In this document: piece after piece, positions 1 through 5,450 of the stretch
How the letters are laid out: each line of letters opens with the position of its first letter
Position numbering within the stretch: the first letter of the stretch is position 1
Assembly (NCBI RefSeq): GCF_946221145.1
Contig: NZ_CAMIOH010000168.1
Location: 1-6,877, forward strand
Direction: 5' to 3'
Source of the DNA: an uncultured Paracoccus sp.
GTDB lineage: Bacteria > Pseudomonadota > Alphaproteobacteria > Rhodobacterales > Rhodobacteraceae
DNA: 6,877 nt
Notes under the pieces: model-generated
Databases searched by the model: none
What the model saw: the letters and a program-made list of their open reading frames with translations, nothing else
Told to the model about the DNA's origin: nothing
Position numbers and translations under genes: made by a program

Positions 1-913
1 TGGCGCAGGCCGCGATCAGGAAGATGGCCGAGGTCTGGACCAGGCTTTCGCGGATCGCGGTCCACATCGACCGCAGCGTCAAGGTGCGTTCGAAAAAGCC
101 GATCAGGATGGTCAGCACGACACTGATCGCGGCAGCCTCGGTGGCGGTAAAGAGACCGCCATAGATGCCGCCGATGATCACGGCGAACAGCAGGACTGCT
201 GGCCAGGCTGAGATGGCGGCCTTCAGGCGCGCGCCCTTGGGCAGCGGCGTCGGATCGACGGGTGCGGCGCTGGGGTCGCGCGTTGTCCACCAGATCACCA
301 CCAGGATATAGCCCGCCAGCGTCAGCAGTCCCGGCAGGATACCTGCAAGAAACAGCTTGCTGATCGAGGTTTCGGTGAAAATGCCATAGAGGATGAACAG
401 GACCGACGGCGGGATCAGTGATCCCAGCGTGCCACCCGCCGCAACCGACGCCGTGGCCAGCTTGGGGTTATAGCCAAGGCGCAGCATCTCGGGGACACAG
501 ATGCGGCCCATCGTCGAGGCGCAGGCGATCGAAGACCCCGAGATGGCCGAGAAGCCCGCGCAACCCATCAGAGAGGCGACGCTGACGCCGCCCGGCACGC
601 TGCGCAGCCAGACATTGGCAGCGTCATAGATGCGCGTGGTGATGCCCGTGTAATAGGCGATGTTGCCCAGGGCCACGAACAGCGGGATCATCGACAGATC
701 GTAGGAATGGATCAGTTCGAAAAAGCTGTTCACGACCATCGACGAGGTCGGGTTGATCGCACGTTCCGGCATGAAGGTTCCGCTGCGGAACGCATAGATC
801 ATGAAGGTGCCGACGGTGGCCACGCCCGCCAGCACGAAGGCGATCGGCACGCGCAGGGCCAAAAGGACAATGACGAGGCCAAAGGCCACAAGTCCGATGG
901 TGGAAGCATCCAT
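1..913 (-). CDS. dctM: TRAP transporter large permease DctM (partial, C-terminus off the left edge)
   Basis: This is the large membrane subunit of a tripartite ATP-independent periplasmic (TRAP) transporter, the ion-coupled channel that moves the substrate delivered by DctP across the inner membrane. The gene starts with ATG at 913 and stays open to the window edge, giving 304 codons of the usual 425-450 or so. Residues 1-40 form a first membrane segment. The DctM signature region is at about 116-137 (GCAGFSAISGSS, then CASTMGR), followed by the re-entrant GGTLGSLIPPSVLFILYG at 160-177 and the conserved FTATEAAA near 255-262. Several further hydrophobic spans follow. Residues 41-72 look slightly longer than in many DctM proteins. 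The start lies one base after the dctQ stop (TGA-G-ATG), with AAGAGGAG at 931-924 as ribosome binding site inside the end of dctQ, so translational coupling is likely. The family call is firm; the substrate is unknown. Confidence 0.95.
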   Translation of the reverse strand, partial: MDASTIGLVAFGLVIVLLALRVPIAFVLAGVATVGTFMIYAFRSGTFMPERAINPTSSMVVNSFFELIHSYDLSMIPLFVALGNIAYYTGITTRIYDAANVWLRSVPGGVSVASLMGCAGFSAISGSSIACASTMGRICVPEMLRLGYNPKLATASVAAGGTLGSLIPPSVLFILYGIFTETSISKLFLAGILPGLLTLAGYILVVIWWTTRDPSAAPVDPTPLPKGARLKAAISAWPAVLLFAVIIGGIYGGLFTATEAAAISVVLTILIGFFERTLTLRSMWTAIRESLVQTSAIFLIAACA

Positions 914-914
914 C

Positions 915-1427
915 TCAGACAGACTCCTCTTTGGTGTGGCCGCCTTCGGTGACGGTGCCGGTCCGGCGCAGTTCGGCGATGTCGCTCAGCGCGACCAGGA
1001 TCAGGCGGATCACCATCACCACCAGACCCAGCAGGAAGGCCAGCTTCATCGGCCAGCGCGGAATGCCCAGCAGCCCGTCGTAGAACTCTCCCGAGATCCA
1101 GGATCCCGAAAAGTTGCGCCAGCTGGCATAGATCAGCGGCAGCATGGCCAGAAGCGCCACGAACCAGCCAAGGATGATCAGCCGCCCGCGTGCGCCCGGC
1201 GACATCTGGTCGGTCAGGAAGGTGACGGCGATATGGGCGCGGTTGGCGGTGGCGACGCCCAGCGGGAAGATGATGGTCGGAACCATCAGTTCGCGCACGA
1301 TGATGACGATGTCAGGCACGCTCCAGCCAAGGAACTGGCGTCCGACCACGTTGGCGGTGATCGCCAGGGCCAGAGCCAGCGCCGAGACGACGGCGAATTC
1401 AAGCATGATGCGTTCGATGGCCTTCAT
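915..1427 (-). CDS. dctQ: TRAP transporter small permease DctQ
   Basis: This is the small four-helix membrane subunit that pairs with DctM in a TRAP transporter. At 170 residues it has the usual length. Hydrophobic segments lie near residues 8-30, 40-62, 82-103 and 126-148. The family pattern is visible: NVVGRQFLG after helix 1, VRELMVPTIIFPLG in helix 2, and ANRAHIAVTFL following it (the usual R-x-HI-x-V motif after helix 2). The C-terminus is charged and cytoplasmic-looking. The ATG at 1427 is preceded by GGGAGGTG (1440-1433), a good Shine-Dalgarno sequence at normal spacing. A gap of 133 bp separates it from dctP upstream, while dctM follows after one base. It was recognised from these motifs and from its place between dctP and dctM. 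Confidence 0.94.
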   Translation of the reverse strand: MKAIERIMLEFAVVSALALALAITANVVGRQFLGWSVPDIVIIVRELMVPTIIFPLGVATANRAHIAVTFLTDQMSPGARGRLIILGWFVALLAMLPLIYASWRNFSGSWISGEFYDGLLGIPRWPMKLAFLLGLVVMVIRLILVALSDIAELRRTGTVTEGGHTKEESV

Positions 1428-1501
1428 GGCCGCACCTCCCGGGTTGGGGCACGTTGCAAAGCGGTTCGGATTTGGGATGGGTTCGGACCTGGCAGGATGT
1501 C

Positions 1502-1543
1502 GGGAACGCAGGCGGCAGGCGTGCCGCGTCAGGCCGCGTTCCC
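1502..1543 (-). promoter_or_regulatory. Stem-loop in the dctP-dctQ gap, possible partial terminator or RNA-processing/stability element
   Basis: A perfect 8-bp inverted repeat, GGGAACGC at 1502-1509 and GCGTTCCC at 1536-1543, encloses a second perfect 6-bp stem with a 4-nt loop (1512-1517 with 1522-1527). In the operon transcript it begins 17 nt after the dctP stop. No U-tract follows, so it would not be a strong intrinsic terminator. Hairpins at this point in binding-protein operons commonly protect the upstream message, giving more binding protein than permease; that role here is inferred. Confidence 0.5.
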
Positions 1544-1560
1544 TGATCGGGATCTGCCGG

Positions 1561-2616
1561 TCAATTGACCTTTGCGGCCCAGGGGTAACCCTGTTCGTCG
1601 CGCTGCTTGGTGTATTCGGAAATCAGCGCGGTGTAGTCGTCCACCAGGGCCCGGCCATCCAGGCCCGCGGCGTCGGCACGCGCGACCCATTCGTCCACGT
1701 ATTTCGTGCCCATTTCTGCAAGACGCGCGCGATCCTGGTCCGAGATCGTCAGGATCGGGATCTGCTGGTCTTCCAGGATCTTGATGGACCGTTGGTTGGC
1801 GTCGGTCAGGATGCGCCCGAATTCGTCCGCCAGGCCTTCGCCGGCAGTCAGCAAAGCCTGCTGCTGTTCGGGCGGCAGCATGTCGAAGCTGTCCTTGTTC
1901 ATCATGATGCCCAGGGCGCCGATCTGGCCAAATTCGATCTCAGTATAGCTGTCGAAGACTTCGTCGAACTTCAGCGCCTCGACCAGATAGGGATAGGTCT
2001 GGGTACAGTCGATCAGCCCGGTGTCCAGCCCCTGATAGGCCTCATAGACCGACATGTCGACGGGCGTCGCGCCCAGGTCGTGGAACACCTTGCCATAGGC
2101 GCCGACGCCGCGGATTTTCAGCCCTTTGACGTCATCCAGGTTTTCGATCGCCTTGCCCTTGCACCCGACCTGCACGGCAGAGGTGGTATAGGTGCCGATA
2201 TAGACCAGGTTCTGGGCCGCCAGGTTGTCGCGGATCTGTTCGTTCTCGCGCATCAGCTTGTCGGTGGCCTTCATCCCGATCCAGGGATCGGGGTTCGGGA
2301 TCGGCAGATCCGCCAAGCCATAGGCAATCATGTCCTGCGGAAAATAGACGCCGATGACGGAACCCAGATCGGCCACGCCGTCGCGGATCGACTGAACGGC
2401 GGCCTTTTCGGAAAACAGGGCACCGCCCCAGTTCACGTCGATGGTCAGCTCGCCATTGGTCCGCGCGGCGACCTGATCCACGAACCACTGGGTCGCCTCG
2501 GCCCGCACCCCGCGATTGGGGCCTGCCTCGCCATAGATCAAGGTCATTGCATCGGCGGGTGCGGCAATCGCCCAGGCAACCCCGATGGACAGACAGCCTG
2601 CTGTCAGAAAACGCAT
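1561..2616 (-). CDS. dctP: TRAP transporter periplasmic substrate-binding protein DctP
   Basis: This is the extracytoplasmic solute receptor of the TRAP transporter. It captures an organic acid in the periplasm and hands it to DctQM. The start chosen is ATG at 2616 (351 residues), not the in-frame ATG at 2640. It follows AGGAG (2628-2624) with 7-nt spacing and begins directly with a signal peptide: charged MRF, a hydrophobic core, then APADA with likely cleavage after residue 23. The mature part shows the family landmarks: EATQWFVDQVAARTNGELTI (about 40-59), the VADLG segment (81-85), and DDVKGLKIRGVG (161-172), whose Arg169 is at the place of the conserved arginine that clamps the ligand carboxylate. 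The YEAYQGLDTGLIDC stretch (191-204) follows. Cys152 and Cys204 could form a disulfide. It is the first gene of the dctPQM operon. The substrate cannot be read from the sequence; carboxylate binding is implied by Arg169. Confidence 0.95.
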   Translation of the reverse strand: MRFLTAGCLSIGVAWAIAAPADAMTLIYGEAGPNRGVRAEATQWFVDQVAARTNGELTIDVNWGGALFSEKAAVQSIRDGVADLGSVIGVYFPQDMIAYGLADLPIPNPDPWIGMKATDKLMRENEQIRDNLAAQNLVYIGTYTTSAVQVGCKGKAIENLDDVKGLKIRGVGAYGKVFHDLGATPVDMSVYEAYQGLDTGLIDCTQTYPYLVEALKFDEVFDSYTEIEFGQIGALGIMMNKDSFDMLPPEQQQALLTAGEGLADEFGRILTDANQRSIKILEDQQIPILTISDQDRARLAEMGTKYVDEWVARADAAGLDGRALVDDYTALISEYTKQRDEQGYPWAAKVN

Positions 2617-2623
2617 GGTGATT

Positions 2624-2633
2624 CTCCTCTCCT
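2624..2633 (-). promoter_or_regulatory. Ribosome binding site that fixes the dctP start at 2616
   Basis: In the transcript sense the sequence is AGGAGAGGAG, a doubled Shine-Dalgarno motif ending 7 nt before ATG at 2616. The alternative upstream ATG at 2640 lies before this motif, lacks a comparable site, and would add eight charged residues in front of the signal peptide. That argues against it. Confidence 0.7.
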
Positions 2634-2670
2634 GTTCCATTTAATGACACGATGTTCCGAATAATGAAAC
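2633..2670. repeat. Two 18-bp direct repeats with an exact 20-bp period, candidate operator for dctPQM and/or the divergent gene
   Basis: The pattern TGTTCC-N4-AATGA-N-AC occurs at 2633-2650 and again at 2653-2670, matching at 14 of 18 positions with starts exactly 20 bp apart, about two helical turns. A related inverted copy of the core (GGAACG) lies at 2680-2685. The repeats sit immediately upstream of the dctP ribosome binding site, where its promoter should be, in an AT-richer stretch. A regulator could bind both copies on one face of the helix. The identity of that regulator is unknown. Confidence 0.5.
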
Positions 2671-2725
2671 ACTCTTGTAGGAACGGGACGGTTCATCCAC
2701 GGTGGCTGCGGGCTGTGACACGGGA

Positions 2726-2764
2726 AAATGCCATGACATGCACGCCGACAGGGGACTGGCATTT
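2726..2764 (+). repeat. Perfect 8-bp inverted repeat in the leader of the divergent membrane-protein gene
   Basis: AAATGCCA at 2726-2733 and TGGCATTT at 2757-2764 are exact reverse complements separated by 23 nt. It could form a leader hairpin in the RNA or be a DNA dyad. An 11-bp near-tandem repeat follows, with GACCTGGCG at 2768-2776 and again at 2779-2787. Both lie in a stretch that would be coding only if the membrane-protein gene used one of its upstream starts. The stem is short and the loop is long, so the meaning is uncertain. Confidence 0.3.
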
Positions 2765-2828
2765 CGGGACCTGGCGACGACCTGGCGTCTTGGCTGCGCG
2801 GCTATCCAAAGGTTGGATGAAGGGATGA
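2733..2828 (+). other. Possible 31-residue upstream ORF overlapping the membrane-protein start by ATGA
   Basis: An open frame from ATG at 2733 encodes 31 residues, including three tryptophans and a basic second half. It stops at TGA 2826-2828, so it overlaps the proposed start at 2825 in the classic ATGA arrangement. A weak GGGA (2722-2725) precedes it by 7 nt. Short open frames are common in GC-rich DNA and this one resembles no known leader peptide that I recognise. The only real support is the coupling geometry. Confidence 0.18.
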
Positions 2829-4255
2829 CGGTGGGCACCTGGAAGACGCAGCGGCTTCGGCCTTTCATCGCGCAAACCTGCATCATCGTCGTGATCGGGG
2901 TGTCGCTGGGCAGCATCGTCGTCACCTCTCCTGCCATGGGCGTCGCCGCCGGTGTCGCACTGGCTCTGTATCTGGCTCTGTCGTGGCGGCAGTTCACCGT
3001 GGCCACCTGGATCACCGTTGGCCTCTGCGCCCTGCTTCTGGTCCTTGCGCTGCTGCGCGGCATCGATCTTCAGACGCTTTCTTACGGACTGGAACGGATG
3101 GCCTTTCTGGCCGCGCTTCTGGCGCTGCTGGGATCGCTGCGCGTGATCGCAAGCGACGCGCCCGAAGTGCTTAGCGCCGGCCGCTATCTGACCACGCGGC
3201 CCCCCGGCCGCCGCTATCTGGCGATGAATTTCGGCGGGCATGTCTTCGGCGTGCTGATCAACCTGGGCGGCATCGCGATCCTGCTGGAAATGACCCGCCG
3301 GTCGCTTGAGGAAACCAGTTCCCATCTGCCCGCCGGGCTGCGCGAATGGCGCCTGCGCCGCATGACGACGGCGGTGCTGCGCGGCTTTTCCCTGGCGCCG
3401 CTGTGGTCGCCGATCGGGTTGGGGCTGAACGGGTTGCTGCTGGCGATGCCCGACCTGCACTATGCCGACGTGGCGCCGGCAGGGCTGGCGGCGGCGGTGC
3501 TGTTTCTGGGATGGGGCTGGTTTCTGGACTGGGCGGGGGCGCCGCCCATCCCTGCCGGCTTGCAGCCGGGCACGCAGACAGGAACAGCCGACTGGCACGG
3601 TGTCGGGGTGCTGGTGATGCATGTGGGTCTGCTGGCCGGGCTGGTGTTTGCTCTGCACGCCCTGACCGGCTTGCAGTTCCAGCAGGCGCTTCTGATCGCG
3701 GTGCCCGCCTACAGCATGATCTGGGCGGCCTGGCTGGGACACCGCCAAGGGGTTGGCGCCATGACCCTGGCACGGCGCACCGCTGGTGGAACGATCCGGC
3801 GCTTTCCGCTGGCCGCAGCCGAAATCGGCGTTTTCGCCTCTGCCGGCTTGCTGTCGGTTCTGGTGCTGGAACTGCTGCCGCTTGGTCAGGTGCAAGCGGT
3901 GGTCGCCACGCTGATCAGCACGCCCTGGCAGATGATCGCCCTGCTGAACATCTCCATGTTCGTGCTGGCTGCGGTGGGCATCAATCCGATCATCACGGCA
4001 TCGGTGATGGGCAGCCTTGTGACGCAACTGGACGTGCCGGGGCTCAGCGATGCCGCCGCCGCATTGAGCCTTGCCGGAACCTGGGGCTGCGTGATGGGCT
4101 TCACGCCGCTGATCACGACCGTTGTCTATGCCGGATCTCTGATAGGACGCGCCCCAACGGTTGTCGGCGTCCGGTGGAACGGGCTTTACTGCCTGTCTTC
4201 GCTGGCTCTCTGGACCATTGGCATGGGGATCGTGGTGGAACTGGCGGTCCTGTAA
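2825..4255 (+). CDS. Uncharacterised polytopic membrane protein, possibly an ion-transporter-superfamily-like permease
   Basis: I do not recognise the family. The protein is 476 residues from ATG 2825, with about ten to twelve hydrophobic segments; the clearest are near 14-33, 37-53, 59-79, 91-109, 135-155, 216-236, 259-280, 286-304, 329-350, 368-385 and 455-474. Proline- and glycine-rich broken segments occur at about 188-203 (FSLAPLWSPIGLG), 383-398 (VGINPIITASVMGS) and 422-440 (CVMGFTPLITTVV). They resemble the re-entrant hairpins of secondary transporters such as the DctM/ArsB/SLC13-like group, but this is a structural impression only. The basic loop at 117-130 (GRYLTTRPPGRR) is probably cytoplasmic. 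Upstream in-frame starts exist at 2702 (GTG) and 2738 (ATG), giving up to 517 residues. I prefer 2825 because the extension is not membrane-like and overlaps leader repeats, although the ribosome binding site is weak. The gene is divergent from dctP and convergent with the LysR gene. Confidence 0.85.
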   Translation: MTVGTWKTQRLRPFIAQTCIIVVIGVSLGSIVVTSPAMGVAAGVALALYLALSWRQFTVATWITVGLCALLLVLALLRGIDLQTLSYGLERMAFLAALLALLGSLRVIASDAPEVLSAGRYLTTRPPGRRYLAMNFGGHVFGVLINLGGIAILLEMTRRSLEETSSHLPAGLREWRLRRMTTAVLRGFSLAPLWSPIGLGLNGLLLAMPDLHYADVAPAGLAAAVLFLGWGWFLDWAGAPPIPAGLQPGTQTGTADWHGVGVLVMHVGLLAGLVFALHALTGLQFQQALLIAVPAYSMIWAAWLGHRQGVGAMTLARRTAGGTIRRFPLAAAEIGVFASAGLLSVLVLELLPLGQVQAVVATLISTPWQMIALLNISMFVLAAVGINPIITASVMGSLVTQLDVPGLSDAAAALSLAGTWGCVMGFTPLITTVVYAGSLIGRAPTVVGVRWNGLYCLSSLALWTIGMGIVVELAVL

Positions 4256-4276
4256 CGATGAGGGCCGGGGTGATGA

Positions 4277-4305
4277 TCACCGCTTCTGCCCGGCGCAGGC
4301 GGTGA
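4277..4305 (+). terminator. Terminator-like hairpin after the membrane-protein gene
   Basis: TCACCGC at 4277-4283 pairs perfectly with GCGGTGA at 4299-4305. Inside it, CTGC (4286-4289) pairs with GCAG (4295-4298), leaving a 5-nt loop and a 2-nt bulge. It lies 21 nt after the TAA stop, in the gap between two convergent genes, where a terminator is expected. No T-tract follows, so it is either a weak or Rho-assisted terminator, or a 3'-end stabiliser. The left arm can also pair with GGTGA at 4269-4273. Confidence 0.45.
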
Positions 4306-4422
4306 CAATGGCCATCGGCAAACCCCGCAGCGGTCCGGGTTCGGCGCGTTTGGCGGACACCGTTCCAGATTGGAGGACAGCCCTGACCCTCGTGCCCACG
4401 GATATGTCGCGACGGGTCGGTG

Positions 4423-5355
4423 TCAGGACGATAATGAAGCCTGGCCGGACCTGTCATGGTCAGCGTCAGCCTGGGCGACCTCTCCGGCCAGCCAGGTGCG
4501 AAAGTGAGTCAGAGGGCGGGATTGGTCCTTGGTCCGCGGCCAAACCAGCGCATAGCATCCCCGTCCCGGGACTGCGGGGCGCAGGACAGGCAGCAGATGC
4601 CCCGCGGCAATTTCCTGGCGTGCCAGATAGTCCGGCAGCAGGGCTATTCCCAGGCCCGATATGGCCGCCTGGATCATCATCGAGAACTGATCCATCACCA
4701 TGCCGCCGGACGGCCTGGCGGCTCCGTTCTGCCCGCAAAACCAATCGGCCCAGGCCTCCGGCCGGGTTTGAAGATGCAGCAGCACCACCTTGTCCAGATC
4801 CCCGGCATCCCTGACCGGGTGTTCGGCCAGAAAGGCGGGACTCGCGCAGGCCGTCAGGCTCTCCGCAAACAGCCTCAGGCTGTTGTCGCCAGCAGTGCCG
4901 TTGTCGTCATAGACGATGGCGGCATCGAAGGGTTCGGTGTCAAAGTTCACTGTCTGGAACCGTGTCGTCAGGTTCACCAGAATTCCCGGATGCCGCGCCA
5001 TGAACCCGGGCAGCCGGGGCGCCAGCCAACGGGTGCCGAAGGTCGGCAGCACAGCAAGGTTGATGCTGCCGCCCTCGGGATTGGCGATCAGCGACATTCC
5101 GCCCCGCTGGATCAGATCCAGGGCCGCGGAGATGTCCCGGTGATAGCGCAGGGCCGCTTCGGTCGGGACCAGCCGGCGCCGGTGTCGGCCGAACAGCGGC
5201 TGGCCCATCTGACTCTCCAGCGTCTGGATCAGGCGGCTGACCGTGCTTTGCGTCAGCGCCAGTTCCTGCGCCGCCGCCGTCACCGATCCGTGCCGCATCA
5301 CCCCGTCGAAGGCCAGCAGCAGACTGAGGTTGGGCAGGTACCGCCTGATCCGCAT
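4423..5355 (-). CDS. LysR-type transcriptional regulator, candidate activator of the glutarate genes
   Basis: This is a LysR-family DNA-binding regulator, usually a tetramer that responds to a small metabolite. From ATG at 5355 it has 310 residues, the normal family length. Longer in-frame starts exist (up to 5412), but residue 7 onward from 5355 (LPNLSLLLAFDGVMRHGS) already matches the usual LysR N-terminus. The winged helix-turn-helix covers about 8-66, with SVTAAAQELALTQSTVSRLI (24-43) as the helix-turn-helix and ESQMGQPLFGR (47-57) typical of the wing. The effector domain begins near 96 (GSINLAVLPTFGTRWLAPRL), a GcvA-like pattern. AISGLGIALLPDYL (231-244) is the usual late effector-domain motif. 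It is divergent from gcdH across 95 bp. LysR-type GcdR controls glutarate catabolism in Pseudomonas putida; an equivalent role here is inferred from position, not from sequence identity. Confidence 0.93.
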   Translation of the reverse strand: MRIRRYLPNLSLLLAFDGVMRHGSVTAAAQELALTQSTVSRLIQTLESQMGQPLFGRHRRRLVPTEAALRYHRDISAALDLIQRGGMSLIANPEGGSINLAVLPTFGTRWLAPRLPGFMARHPGILVNLTTRFQTVNFDTEPFDAAIVYDDNGTAGDNSLRLFAESLTACASPAFLAEHPVRDAGDLDKVVLLHLQTRPEAWADWFCGQNGAARPSGGMVMDQFSMMIQAAISGLGIALLPDYLARQEIAAGHLLPVLRPAVPGRGCYALVWPRTKDQSRPLTHFRTWLAGEVAQADADHDRSGQASLSS

Positions 5356-5366
5356 GACATTCACTC

Positions 5367-5401
5367 TATACATGAAATCATGGATATTTATCATTTTTGA
5401 T
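5367..5401. promoter_or_regulatory. Cluster of three dyads in the LysR-gcdH divergent gap, candidate LysR operator
   Basis: A 20-bp imperfect palindrome at 5367-5386 pairs at 8 of 10 symmetric positions, with a perfect core CATGA-AA-TCATG at 5371-5382. Directly after it lie GATA-TT-TATC (5383-5392) and ATCA-TTTT-TGAT (5390-5401). The stretch is AT-rich inside GC-rich surroundings and sits between the two divergent start codons. That is where a LysR regulator normally binds to control itself and its target. T-N11-A spacings occur here but are too common in AT-rich DNA to count as proof. Confidence 0.5.
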
Positions 5402-5450
5402 GCCTTCGGCAAATGGATAAGGTGCCCGGACCAGATCAGGAGTTTTTCTC

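Noticed and set aside
2593..2616. DctP as a lipoprotein, from TAGC near the N-terminus
   Set aside because: The cysteine is at residue 8, before a hydrophobic core of sufficient length, and threonine at -3 is a poor lipobox. The APADA site at 23 fits ordinary signal peptidase cleavage.
1144..2664. Plus-strand 506-codon open frame opposite dctP and dctQ
   Set aside because: It runs antisense to two genes with clear family motifs, and its translation is rich in repetitive D/Q/G/R without any domain. High-GC codon bias opens such antisense frames.
2693..4027. Minus-strand 444-codon open frame opposite the membrane-protein gene
   Set aside because: The product is a low-complexity Q/R/H/G-rich sequence, whereas the plus-strand frame gives regular hydrophobic helices. 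The plus-strand frame is the coding one.
4406..4413. GTCGCGAC palindrome in the convergent gap
   Set aside because: It is a single 8-bp GC-rich palindrome with no flanking symmetry or second copy nearby, as expected by chance in GC-rich DNA.
5397..5425. A sigma-70 promoter for gcdH using TTGATG at 5397-5402
   Set aside because: No acceptable -10 hexamer lies 16-18 bp downstream, and GGATAA at 5415 is too close. I did not annotate a promoter on this evidence.
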